Source: JAFGJQ01 sp964495075 (GTDB lineage Bacteria > Planctomycetota > Phycisphaerae > UBA1845). From it: a DNA stretch of 64,000 bases. The position numbers and the translations under genes were made by a program. The stretch lies in the NCBI GenBank assembly GCA_964495075.1, contig CAZBUJ010000011.1:1-64000 (forward strand), written 5' to 3'. Of this stretch, positions 41,829-49,989 are shown in pieces (the stretch's first letter is position 1; every line of letters begins with the position of its first letter). The notes under the pieces were generated by a model. That model was not told the origin of the DNA, did no database searches, and saw only the letters and a list, made by a program, of their open reading frames with translations.

Positions 41829-42614
41829 TCCCCGTTTTGGAGCCGCGTCATCGGTGCCGGCTTCCGTTTCGAAGAAACCCAATTGGCGCTCCCACGCCAT
41901 CCGCCGGGGCGAACCTTCCTGTTCTCTCGCGGCCTGTCGGTGACAGAATGCGGCAATGCCCGTCGCCAGGCGGTGGTGGTAGCCGTCGCTCACGCGCCGG
42001 CATTCCCGTATCAGGCGGCGGGTGCCCGAGTCCTGGAACTCCCGGCCCCCGTGGCCCAGAATGAGCGGCTCCACGTCGTCCAGAATGGCGGCAACCCGCT
42101 GGACCGCGTTGAACAGCCGAAGCAGGTTTCCCCATGTCGGTAGCGTTGGGCCCGCACCTTTCAGCTTGGCCGCGCTTCGCACGACTTCGCGGAGACACGA
42201 TGCCGCCCATTGAAGCCGCCACTTCGCCACGGTGCCCGTCAGGTTCTTCGGGACGGTGTCAAACGGAAGAAAGCCGGACCCGCCGCAGAACGTGCAGATG
42301 ACCCGGCCCTGTCCTGCGCAGCTCTCGCAGAACCGGCCATTGGCCGCGAACGTCTGGACCCCGCCGCACAGATCACACGTCATCCGCCCGGCGCGGCAGA
42401 AGTAGCATGGTGCTCGAGCGAATGCCTTGGTGAGCGCCTCTCCGGCCTTCGGCCCACCCGCGTGGATGAGGCCCGCGGCCGACTCGTGCCGTGCCCGTGG
42501 AGCCGATTCGTTCGCGAGCACTTCGAAGCAACGTACCGCCTCCCCGTACTTGCGCTTGGCCACCAAGGCGCAAATATCGAATGCGCAACTCGAGATGGAG
42601 ATGCGGGCCACCAT
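41688..42614 (-). CDS. DnaJ-type zinc-finger protein of unknown function
   Basis: 308 residues. Four CxxC pairs at 70/73, 80/83, 96/99 and 107/110, with CDLCGG and CTFCGGSG motifs, form a DnaJ-type cysteine-rich domain, but there is no J domain. Residues 1-65 look like short helical repeats (YGEAVRCFEVLANES); 115-235 is a helical region I do not recognise. The last 45 residues are polar and are encoded antisense to the exporter, so the real C-terminus might be shorter in function. Probably a protein- or RNA-binding scaffold. It stands alone on the minus strand. Confidence 0.65.
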   Translation of the reverse strand: MVARISISSCAFDICALVAKRKYGEAVRCFEVLANESAPRARHESAAGLIHAGGPKAGEALTKAFARAPCYFCRAGRMTCDLCGGVQTFAANGRFCESCAGQGRVICTFCGGSGFLPFDTVPKNLTGTVAKWRLQWAASCLREVVRSAAKLKGAGPTLPTWGNLLRLFNAVQRVAAILDDVEPLILGHGGREFQDSGTRRLIRECRRVSDGYHHRLATGIAAFCHRQAAREQEGSPRRMAWERQLGFFETEAGTDDAAPKRGSPVHADAQQSQAKPEQPQRQATHDPDAPHPAGQERTDLSTENDADR

Positions 42615-43066
42615 GCGATCCTCTCAGCCACGCGCTCGCTCGCCACGGTGCACAGCCTTGATCCAGCCATGGAACTGCGCAGACGCTCTGCGCAACACTA
42701 AATTCTACGTACATGGACGGGCTTCTGTTCGGTCCTTTCTCCGAACGAACGTCTGCCGTACCGCGGTGTGTCGATGCCGACCGGCAGCTCCGGGCCGGGC
42801 TGTGCGACGCGACCACGCTGCGAGTACGCGCAGTCCATTTCGGCGCGGCGTTCTGCCGCAGCGAGGCATAATGGGGCGCGTGTCAAACTCGTAGTGCCTG
42901 GCTGCCCGGCTCATCAGACTATCGCCGCGGTGCAGGCTGTCGGCCGATTCGCCGTCAAGAGCGCGTGCCGTAAGAACCCGTGGGGCGGCCGCGACTCTGG
43001 CACGCCGTTTGCGAGGTAGTTCGCCTGAACAAGGCGGGACACGCTCGCCTGAAGGAGTGATGTACG
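42615..43066. other. Divergent intergenic region with -24/-12 element
   Basis: About 450 bp between the zinc-finger gene (-) and the receiver gene (+). No gene supported. It carries the sigma-54-type promoter described at 42998-43012 and a GAAGGAG ribosome-binding site before 43067. Confidence 0.45.
42998..43012 (+). promoter_or_regulatory. Sigma-54 (-24/-12) promoter of a receiver gene
   Basis: TGGCAC (42998-43003), 5-bp spacer GCCGT, TTGC (43009-43012): an exact match to the TGGCAC-N5-TTGC consensus, 54 bp before the ATG at 43067. An NtrC-type sigma-54 activator is encoded at 48607. Confidence 0.7.
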
Positions 43067-43492
43067 ATGAGTCGCGACTCGAACCAAACGTCCACGAAGC
43101 GACCGGTTCAGCGGCGGATACTGCTGGCCGAGGACGACGGCGAGATGCGGGCGATGCTTTCCCGAGCGCTTCGCAAAGAGGGTCATCGACTGACGGAGTG
43201 TGCGAACGGTGCCGAGCTTCTTCTGCACGTGGCCCCGCTACTGGATCCAGGCGGCCACGTGGAGTTTGACCTCATCATCTCGGATATCCGGATGCCGGGG
43301 CTCACGGGCATGGAAGTCCTCGAGGGGCTCGCCAGACACGACGGCTGCCCACCGGTTGTCCTGATCACGGCCTTCGGGAACAAAAAGACGCACGAGGCGG
43401 CGAGGCGGTTCGGGGCGGCGGCGATGCTCGATAAACCATTTGAGATCGACGATCTGCTGGCCGCGGTCGGCAGAGTGATGGAGACGACATGA
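43067..43492 (+). CDS. Stand-alone receiver-domain response regulator
   Basis: 141 residues, all one CheY-like receiver after a 17-residue basic tail. Acidic pair in LLAEDDGEMRAML, phospho-acceptor Asp73 in LIISDIRMPG, Thr in VVLITAFG, Lys in MLDKPFE. There is no output domain, so it would act by protein contact or in a phosphorelay. It is preceded by a sigma-54 promoter and followed 48 bp later by the BON-repeat gene. Close paralogues are at 51789 and 52266. Confidence 0.88.
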   Translation: MSRDSNQTSTKRPVQRRILLAEDDGEMRAMLSRALRKEGHRLTECANGAELLLHVAPLLDPGGHVEFDLIISDIRMPGLTGMEVLEGLARHDGCPPVVLITAFGNKKTHEAARRFGAAAMLDKPFEIDDLLAAVGRVMETT

Positions 43493-43540
43493 GAAATGTC
43501 ATGGACGGTATTCTGCGGTTCAACAAAAGGAGTGCGAGAC

Positions 43541-45028
43541 ATGTTATGTAGGAAGCACATGTTGCTGATTGTTCCGCTGGCACTCGCCCTCGGCACGCCG
43601 TCCGCGCGAGCCAATCAGCGACCGAGCGATGCCACTATCACACTTTGGGTCAAAGATGCGCTTCGGGAGGATCCCCGGGTGGAATCCTCTCATATCGACG
43701 CCAACACGAGCGACGCGATCGTGACGCTCAGTGGTGAGGTCCGCGATCTGGCCGCGGGGCAGTACGCGGTCCGGGAGGCGGAGAAGATCAAAGGCGTACG
43801 GGGCGTGATCGACAAGCTGTCGGTCCAGCCGAGCGGGCGGTTCGACAGCGACATCGCCGACGACGTGCGGGCACGTCTTCTGGACAGTCCCGCCCTCAAC
43901 CTGCGCCGGCTCGAAATCGACGTGGCCGACGGGAACGTCTCGTTGCGCGGCACGGTGGCGAGCTGGTCGGAAAAGCAAGAGGCCGAACTGCTGGCCAGCG
44001 AGGTGCGCGGTGTCCGGCGTGTGAACAACAAGCTCACCATTGAGTACGCGTCGCACCGGCCGGACGAAGCGATTCGGAAAGACGTGGTCGCCTCGATCGA
44101 ACGTGACGTGTACCTCGTCGGTCTTCCCATCAACGTCACCGTCCATGACGGCACCGTCACGCTGTCCGGGAATGTGGGCAATGCTTTCCAGCACGAACGG
44201 GCCACGATCGCGGCGTGGGTCGGGAACGTCAAGGCGGTCAGGAACGAACTCAACGTGGATTGGTGGGACAACGAGGGCGTCAGGGCGAAGAAGCCCCTGC
44301 CGCCGGACTCGGACATCAAGCAGGCCGTCAAGGATGAGCTCTACAAGGATCTGCGGGTCGACGATCCCTTTACGATCGACGTCGATTGCTCGTACGGCCA
44401 GGTGACTCTCCGGGGGACCGTGCCAACCTACTACCAGAAGCGGCTGGCCGAACGGGACACCAAGGACGTCGTCGGCGTGGGTTGGGTCACGAACTACCTG
44501 ATGGTGAAGGCGAGCTGGCGTGACGACCAAGCCATTCGGCGCGACATCGAGTCACGCTTTGATTCCGATTACCTGATCAACGGGCAGGATATCGACGTAC
44601 GCGTCAAGGGCGGCGTCGCGAACCTCTCCGGTAACACGAACACGTACTACGAGCGGAGTCACGCCATCGACGTGGCCTCGCGCATCCCGGGTGTCATCAA
44701 CGTGGTCGACAACGTCGACGTGAACTGGTTTCGGCGTTTCACGGATGCCAAGCTCCAGGAGCGGATTCAGGACAGGCTCCGAGAGCATAGTGCCACGCGA
44801 TGGGTGGCCGACCGGGTCAAGGTCAAGGTCACCGATGGTACCGCGTGCCTTTCCGGCGATGTCCTGACCTGGGACGAGCGCAAGGAAGCCGATCGGATTG
44901 CCTTCCTGACGGACGGTGTGAAAGCCGTGGATAACCGCCTCAAGGTCGAGGGCGTCAGCTATCCCTGGGACGAGTGGCACTATCCCGTCGCGGGCATCCT
45001 CGAAAACGACCTCGCGCCGTCCTCGTAG
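43541..45028 (+). CDS. Exported multi-BON-domain protein
   Basis: 495 residues. A Sec signal peptide (MLLIVPLALALGTPSARA) is followed by about six BON repeats of 65-75 residues, each with an I-V-T-L-x-G-x-V strand (IVTLSGEVRD, NVSLRGTVAS, TVTLSGNVGN, QVTLRGTVPT, VANLSGNTNT, TACLSGDVLT). BON domains bind phospholipid or peptidoglycan at the outer surface; OsmY is a two-repeat relative induced by envelope or osmotic stress. ATG at 43541 with AAAGGAG upstream. It probably shares the sigma-54-driven transcript of the receiver gene. Confidence 0.9.
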   Translation: MLCRKHMLLIVPLALALGTPSARANQRPSDATITLWVKDALREDPRVESSHIDANTSDAIVTLSGEVRDLAAGQYAVREAEKIKGVRGVIDKLSVQPSGRFDSDIADDVRARLLDSPALNLRRLEIDVADGNVSLRGTVASWSEKQEAELLASEVRGVRRVNNKLTIEYASHRPDEAIRKDVVASIERDVYLVGLPINVTVHDGTVTLSGNVGNAFQHERATIAAWVGNVKAVRNELNVDWWDNEGVRAKKPLPPDSDIKQAVKDELYKDLRVDDPFTIDVDCSYGQVTLRGTVPTYYQKRLAERDTKDVVGVGWVTNYLMVKASWRDDQAIRRDIESRFDSDYLINGQDIDVRVKGGVANLSGNTNTYYERSHAIDVASRIPGVINVVDNVDVNWFRRFTDAKLQERIQDRLREHSATRWVADRVKVKVTDGTACLSGDVLTWDERKEADRIAFLTDGVKAVDNRLKVEGVSYPWDEWHYPVAGILENDLAPSS

Positions 45029-45056
45029 ACGAGCCTTCCCCGTGCGTCACCGAAAG

Positions 45057-45086
45057 CCTCCCGCACGCCGAACGGTGTGCGGGAGG
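45057..45086 (+). terminator. Hairpin terminator after the BON gene
   Basis: CCTCCCGCAC (45057-45066) pairs perfectly with GTGCGGGAGG (45077-45086), loop of 10 nt, followed by TCCTCT. A very stable stem 28 bp after the stop codon. Confidence 0.6.
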
Positions 45087-45129
45087 TCCTCTCCGGCCGA
45101 CGGAACGAATAGTGGGCAGAGGTGCACTC

Positions 45130-45693
45130 ATGAATCGGAAACCGAAAAACGTGAACGCGACACTCGGGATCGCCGGCGACATTCCCGTACTGGTACGTCA
45201 GTTGTCATCGCCCGCCGGTATGACGCGCCTTCATGCCCGCGAGGCCCTGGTGGCGGCCGGCGACCCAGCCGTCGATCCGCTAATCGAGGCCCTGAACGAC
45301 GACCACGACGTGGTCCGCTGGGAAGCCACCAAGGCCCTGGTGGACATTCCGAGCCCCCGGGCGGCGCCGGCCCTCGTTGCCGCGTTGGAGGACGACGAAT
45401 TCGACGTCCGCTGGCTCGCGGCGGAAGCGTTGATTGCGCTGGGGACCCCCGGGCTTGGCACATTGCTGGATGCCCTCGAGGCGCGTGCGAGTTCGGTCTG
45501 GCTCCGCGAAGGCGCCCACCACGTTCTGAAACACATCGGCGACCGAACCACGGACGCCGTGGTGGGGCCGGTCCTCGCCGCGTTGGAGCACCACGACTCG
45601 GCACTCGTCGTACCCTTTGCGGCGAGAGACGCCATTGCAAAGCTGAAACCCATGAGCCTTCAAACAAGCATAGAACGGGAGGAACAACCATGA
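45130..45693 (+). CDS. HEAT-repeat protein
   Basis: 187 residues with about four HEAT-type helix pairs (LHAREALVAAGDPAVDPLIEAL, then VVRWEATKALVDI, VRWLAAEALIAL, LREGAHHVLKHI). No signal peptide or catalytic motif; such proteins serve as scaffolds or bind phycobilin-like or protein partners. The start follows a weak GCAGAGG site. Its TGA overlaps the ATG of the next gene (ATGA), so the two are co-translated. Confidence 0.83.
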   Translation: MNRKPKNVNATLGIAGDIPVLVRQLSSPAGMTRLHAREALVAAGDPAVDPLIEALNDDHDVVRWEATKALVDIPSPRAAPALVAALEDDEFDVRWLAAEALIALGTPGLGTLLDALEARASSVWLREGAHHVLKHIGDRTTDAVVGPVLAALEHHDSALVVPFAARDAIAKLKPMSLQTSIEREEQP

Positions 45694-46217
45694 GCGGGAA
45701 TAGTGTTGTCGCCATCTATGGAACGCACACCGAAGCCGAGGACGCCGTCAAGGAGCTTCAGCGCGGCGGCTTCGACATGAAGAAACTCTCGATTGTCGGC
45801 AAGGACTATCACACAGAGGAACACGTGGTCGGCTACTACAGCGGTGGCGACCGCATGAAGTACTGGGGCAAGCTCGGGGCGTTTTGGGGGGGGCTGTGGG
45901 GTCTGCTGTTGGGCGCCGCCTTCTTCTGGGTGCCTGGCGTCGGCCCGCTGGTGGTCGGGGGTCCGCTGGTCAGTTGGATCCTCGGCGCGCTGGAGGGCGC
46001 CGCGATCGTCGGGGGGCTCAGCGCCCTGGGGGCCGGGCTGTACAGCATCGGGATCCCCAAGGACAGCGTGCTAAAGTACGAACACGCGGTGAAGAACGAC
46101 AAGTATCTGCTGATCGCCCACGGGATGGCCGACGAGGTGCAGCGGGCCAAGCGCATCCTCGAAACGTCGCAGGCACGCGAAGTAGAGTCCCACATCGCGG
46201 CCCCGGTGCCCGCGTAG
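45690..46217 (+). CDS. Membrane protein of the general-stress / DUF1269-like type
   Basis: 175 residues. An N-terminal soluble part (residues 1-55) begins VVAIYGTHTEAEDAVKELQRGGFDM, as in heat-induced YflT/DUF1269-like proteins. A glycine-rich double membrane segment follows (about 62-120, GGLWGLLLGAAFFWVPGVGP), then a soluble tail with a second short alpha/beta unit. The family is commonly stress-induced; the molecular role is not known. It is coupled to the HEAT gene and lies in a run of envelope-stress genes. Confidence 0.78.
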   Translation: MSGNSVVAIYGTHTEAEDAVKELQRGGFDMKKLSIVGKDYHTEEHVVGYYSGGDRMKYWGKLGAFWGGLWGLLLGAAFFWVPGVGPLVVGGPLVSWILGALEGAAIVGGLSALGAGLYSIGIPKDSVLKYEHAVKNDKYLLIAHGMADEVQRAKRILETSQAREVESHIAAPVPA

Positions 46218-46572
46218 TCCGGCTGGAAGCCCGACCCCGTTGGCCTGCCGGGCGATGTTCGACTCCATAGGGTCCACGCGGACGCGCATGCGGAGCACGC
46301 CAACCGCCAGCCATCGGCCGCCTTGGGGGAGCATGGTGAAGTGGAGCGACGGATGGCCGAATGGCACGCCTTGCCTCGCTCACGGCGTCCGCGTGGATCA
46401 ACCAACGAATGACAGGCCGTACTCATCGGACTTTCGCCTGGTCCAAGGGCCGGATCGTGCTCGGGACGGGCGTACGGGTGCCCGGGCCGGGGCCCACGGA
46501 TTCCGAACTCACTCAGCATGAGATCGTGACGAGGAAGGGAAAAAGTCGATCATCTGGAAGCGAGGTGCAACG
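46218..46572. other. Intergenic region
   Basis: About 355 bp between the membrane protein and the monooxygenase-like gene, with no supported gene. A near-miss of a -24/-12 element (TGGCAC then TTGC, but 3 bp apart) is at 46362-46374. GGAAGCGAGG serves as ribosome-binding region before 46573. Confidence 0.35.
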
Positions 46573-46890
46573 ATGATAACAATCGGCTTGGACTATAAAG
46601 TGGCCGACGGGAAGCAGAACGCCTTCATCGACATGTTCAACCAGGTTCAGAGAATCCTCATGAACGTGCGGGGCCACCGGAACTCAACGCTTTATCGCGA
46701 TGTCAGCGATTCCAAGGCGTTCCTGATCGTGTCGGAATGGGCCGACGAGGATCACTTTCAAGCGTTCATCGAATCTTGTATAAGCACCCAGGTTGCGAGT
46801 TGAGGCCGGGAACGGATTCTCGCGGGCACGCCACGGCGTCGCGGCCGCGGGTCCAAGGCACGCGCGGAAGCCGGGGGCGGACAACCGTGA
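46573..46890 (+). pseudogene. Antibiotic-biosynthesis-monooxygenase-like gene interrupted by in-frame TGA
   Basis: The intact part, 46573-46803, encodes 76 residues of an ABM/dimeric alpha-beta barrel domain (VADGKQNAFIDMF, STLYRDVSDSKAFLIVSEWADEDHFQAFI). It then stops at TGA (46801-46803). In the same frame the sequence continues GRERILAGTPRRRG and on to a TGA at 46888. Family members commonly end in W-G-x-E-x-I-L-x-G-x-P-R, so the TGA stands where a TGG Trp codon is expected. The gene may be recently broken, be read as a shortened but working protein, or hold a sequence error. Other genes here use TGA as stop, so recoding is unlikely. Confidence 0.6.
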
Positions 46891-47143
46891 CAGGGTGTCG
46901 GTCGAACCAGGATCCGCCCGGTCCTTCCCCAACCGCGGGGCGCCCGGCGCGGAGGAATCGTCTGGACTCCCGAGCACCCCGAAACGATGATAGACGGCAG
47001 GCTCGACGGGGGCCTGTGCGCGAGCGGCCTGCGAGACGCCTGTCGTGGACGACGCTTCCGACGCGCCACGGGGCCGGGCGGCAGCGGCGGCACCGGATCG
47101 GAGGCCCGCGGCGTGCGCGGTCCGAGGTAGCGGAGGCCGAGGG

Positions 47144-48631
47144 ATGAAACTCACCCTGAAGCTCATGGCCGTGATTGTCGCGGGCATCATCGGGCTGACG
47201 GTCATCGACATTTACCTGACGGTTCATCGGGAAATCGAGCTGTTCGACACCGACATGAAGCGGGACGCCCTGGTGTTGGGTCGCAGCGTGCGGGATCTTC
47301 TCGAGGATGTATGGCGGGTCGGCGGTGAGGAACGGGCGCTGGCGTTGATCGACCGAGTCAATACCGAAGGGCATATCATCCGGATGCGCTGGGTCTGGCT
47401 GGACGGTCAGGCCGACGGTCCGTATCGTCCCGGTGTTCCGCCAGCCCTCCTGTCGCCGGTCTTCCAGGGCGAGGAGTTGACCATCAAGCGGGCCGGATCA
47501 GGCGACTCCGGACACGTTTACTCGTACGTCCCCGTGTCCACGAATTCCGGGAGGGTGGGGGCACTGGAACTGTCGGAAAGCCAGTCGGAACTCACCCAGT
47601 ACACCGGGAGCACCATCAAGAGAGCCGTGGTGCTCACCGGCGGCATCGTGCTGTTGGGGGGACTCACCGCGGTCGGCTTCGGCGTTTTCTTCGTTGGCCG
47701 ACCCCTGCGCCTCCTGTCCGAGAAGGCGGGCCGCGTGGGGCTGGGCGACTTCACGGCCCCCTTGCATCTTCCCGGCCGTGACGAACTGAGCGAACTCGCC
47801 GCCACGATCAACACGATGTGCGACCAACTTGTCGAGTCCCAAAAGAGAATCAGCGCGGAAACCGAGGCGCGGATTACCGCCCTCGAGCAACTGCGCCATG
47901 CGGATCGCCTCAAGACGGTCGGCCGCCTGGCCTCGGGAGTCGCACACGAGCTTGGCACGCCTCTGAATGTAGTCGGTGGCCGCGCCAGCATGATCGTCGC
48001 GGGGAAGCTCCCTCCCGACGACGTCGTGGAGAACGCCAGGATCATCAGGGCCCAGTCCGACAGGATGGCCACGATCATCCGGCAGCTCCTCGATTTTGCC
48101 CGTTCCCGCCCGGCCCATCGGGAGCGGACGGACCTCCGAAGTACCGCAACGCAGACGTTGAGCCTCCTTACCGCCCTGGCTCGCAAACGGAACGTGAACC
48201 TGACCCTGACCGCCGCCGAGGCGCCGGTATGGGCGATCGTCGACACGGGACAGGTCCAGCAAGTTCTGACCAACCTCGTCATAAACGCCTTGCACGCCAT
48301 GACGCGGGGGGGAACGGTCACCGTGAGCGTCCAGTGTGAGCGGGCCTGCCCCCCGGAGGCGCACGGAGGGGCCGCCGGCAACTACGTATGCGTGCGGGTG
48401 GAGGACGAGGGTGAAGGCATCTCGAAAGAGAGCCTGCAACACATCTTCGAGCCGTTCTTTACCACCAAAGACGTCGGTGAAGGAACGGGCTTGGGCCTGT
48501 CGATTGCGTATGGCATCATTAGCGAGCACGGCGGTTGGATTGACGTCAAGAGTGAGGTGGGGGCGGGCAGCGTCTTTTCCGTTTTTCTGCCTGGGGAGAA
48601 CGACCCATGCGACGGCGAATCCTCGTTGTAG
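47144..48631 (+). CDS. Membrane sensor histidine kinase (NtrB-like core)
   Basis: 495 residues. TM1 at about 5-25, a periplasmic sensor region of about 130 residues, TM2 at 161-183, HAMP at 185-235, HisKA with phospho-acceptor His268 in ASGVAHELGTPLN, and HATPase_c with NALHAM, VEDEGEGI, FEPFF and GTGLGLSI. The start is the ATG at 47144, which has GGCCGAGGG upstream. It overlaps the sigma-54 regulator gene by 25 bp, so they are a cognate pair. The signal is not known, but the periplasmic domain and the nearby envelope genes suggest cell-surface stress, as in ZraS-type systems. Confidence 0.9.
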   Translation: MKLTLKLMAVIVAGIIGLTVIDIYLTVHREIELFDTDMKRDALVLGRSVRDLLEDVWRVGGEERALALIDRVNTEGHIIRMRWVWLDGQADGPYRPGVPPALLSPVFQGEELTIKRAGSGDSGHVYSYVPVSTNSGRVGALELSESQSELTQYTGSTIKRAVVLTGGIVLLGGLTAVGFGVFFVGRPLRLLSEKAGRVGLGDFTAPLHLPGRDELSELAATINTMCDQLVESQKRISAETEARITALEQLRHADRLKTVGRLASGVAHELGTPLNVVGGRASMIVAGKLPPDDVVENARIIRAQSDRMATIIRQLLDFARSRPAHRERTDLRSTATQTLSLLTALARKRNVNLTLTAAEAPVWAIVDTGQVQQVLTNLVINALHAMTRGGTVTVSVQCERACPPEAHGGAAGNYVCVRVEDEGEGISKESLQHIFEPFFTTKDVGEGTGLGLSIAYGIISEHGGWIDVKSEVGAGSVFSVFLPGENDPCDGESSL

Positions 48632-49983
48632 ATGACGATCGGGCCATGTGCGAGTTGATTGAAAGCGAGCTGTCGCGCCACGGCTGCGATGTTTGCTGGC
48701 GAACATCCGCCGAGGAGGCGTTCACCGCGTTACAGCGCGCGGACTACGACGTCGCCCTGACCGATCTGAATATGCCGGACATGAGCGGGATCGAGTTTTG
48801 CGAGCGAGTGGTGGCCAATCGGCCCGACGTGCCGGTGGTGGTCATTACGGCCTTTGGCAGCCTGGAGACGGCCGTGGCGGCCCTGAGAGCCGGTGCCTAT
48901 GACTTCGTCACAAAGCCCGTCGACATGGATCTGCTGGCCCTGGCCCTGGAGCGGGCCGCCAACCACCGTGACCTGCAGGAAAAAGTCAGGCTGCTGGGTG
49001 AGGTTGTGGAACAATCCCAGCGGTTCGAGGAACTGCTTGGCGCCAGTCCCCCCATGCGGAAGCTGTTCGATGAACTGTCCCGGGTGGCCGACTCTGAAGC
49101 CTCCGTCTTGATCGTCGGCGAAAGTGGCACCGGCAAGGAACTCGCCGCCCGGGCGATTCATGAGCGGAGCGGCCGGGCCGGCGGCCCCTTCGTGGCCGTC
49201 AATTGTGCGGCCCTGCCGGATGCACTCCTGGAGGCCGAGCTGTTCGGCCACACCCGCGGCGCCTTCACCGACGCGCGGGCGGCGCGGAAGGGCCTTCTCC
49301 TGCAAGGGCATGGAGGGACGGTGCTGCTCGATGAGATCGGGGATCTCCCGCTGACCCTCCAGCCCAAGCTTCTCCGGGCCCTGGAAGAGCGTCGGGTCCG
49401 GCCGGTGGGCGGTGACGAGGAGCGGCCGTTCGACGTGCGGATCCTTGCCTCGACCAACCACGACCTGGAGAGTGCTGTTGAGGAGGGACGGTTTCGGGAG
49501 GATCTCTTCTTTCGCGTCAACGTGATCACCATCAAGCTGCCGCCCCTTCGCTCCCGCGGAACGGACATTGTATTGCTGGCCCGGCATTTTCTCCAGCGCT
49601 TTGCGGCCAGCGCCGGAAAGCGGCTGACGGGGATCTCCGATGCCGCCGCGGAGCGGTTGCTCAGTTACGCCTGGCCGGGCAACGTTCGCGAACTCCGCAA
49701 CGCGCTGGAGCGGGCGGTTGCCCTGACCCGGTACGAAAAACTGGCGGTGGAGGACCTTCCGGAGAAGATTCGGGCCTATCGAAGCTCGCACGTCGTCGTC
49801 GCCGGCGATGATCCGTCCGAGCTGGCCTCGATGGAGGAAGTGGAGCGGCGCTACATTCAGCACGTCCTGATGGCCGTCGGCGGCAACAAAACGCTCGCCG
49901 CCCAGGTCCTCGGATTCGACCGAAAGACCCTGTACCGAAAGCTCGCCGGCTACAAAGCCGCCGAGGAGGAGACAGGCGTTTAG
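48607..49983 (+). CDS. NtrC-family sigma-54 response regulator
   Basis: 458 residues. Receiver (1-118) with Asp53 in ALTDLNMPD; AAA+ domain (about 140-370) with Walker A GESGTGKE, the sigma-54 contact loop GAFTDA (the common variant of GAFTGA), Walker B VLLDEIGDL and the arginine-finger region; and a Fis-type HTH at the end (NKTLAAQVLGFDRKTLYRKL). It should activate -24/-12 promoters once phosphorylated by the upstream kinase. Candidate targets in this window are the elements at 42998 and 51712, in front of receiver genes. Confidence 0.93.
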   Translation: MRRRILVVDDDRAMCELIESELSRHGCDVCWRTSAEEAFTALQRADYDVALTDLNMPDMSGIEFCERVVANRPDVPVVVITAFGSLETAVAALRAGAYDFVTKPVDMDLLALALERAANHRDLQEKVRLLGEVVEQSQRFEELLGASPPMRKLFDELSRVADSEASVLIVGESGTGKELAARAIHERSGRAGGPFVAVNCAALPDALLEAELFGHTRGAFTDARAARKGLLLQGHGGTVLLDEIGDLPLTLQPKLLRALEERRVRPVGGDEERPFDVRILASTNHDLESAVEEGRFREDLFFRVNVITIKLPPLRSRGTDIVLLARHFLQRFAASAGKRLTGISDAAAERLLSYAWPGNVRELRNALERAVALTRYEKLAVEDLPEKIRAYRSSHVVVAGDDPSELASMEEVERRYIQHVLMAVGGNKTLAAQVLGFDRKTLYRKLAGYKAAEEETGV

Positions 49984-49989
49984 CCGGCA

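Noticed and set aside
46362..46374. TGGCAC followed by TTGC, resembling a sigma-54 promoter before the monooxygenase-like gene
   Set aside because: The spacer is 3 bp, not 5, so the invariant GG and GC are not 10 bp apart and would not sit on the same face for sigma-54.
46801..46803. UGA read as Trp (changed genetic code)
   Set aside because: Many genes here end cleanly in TGA, several in ATGA overlaps, so TGA is a normal stop.
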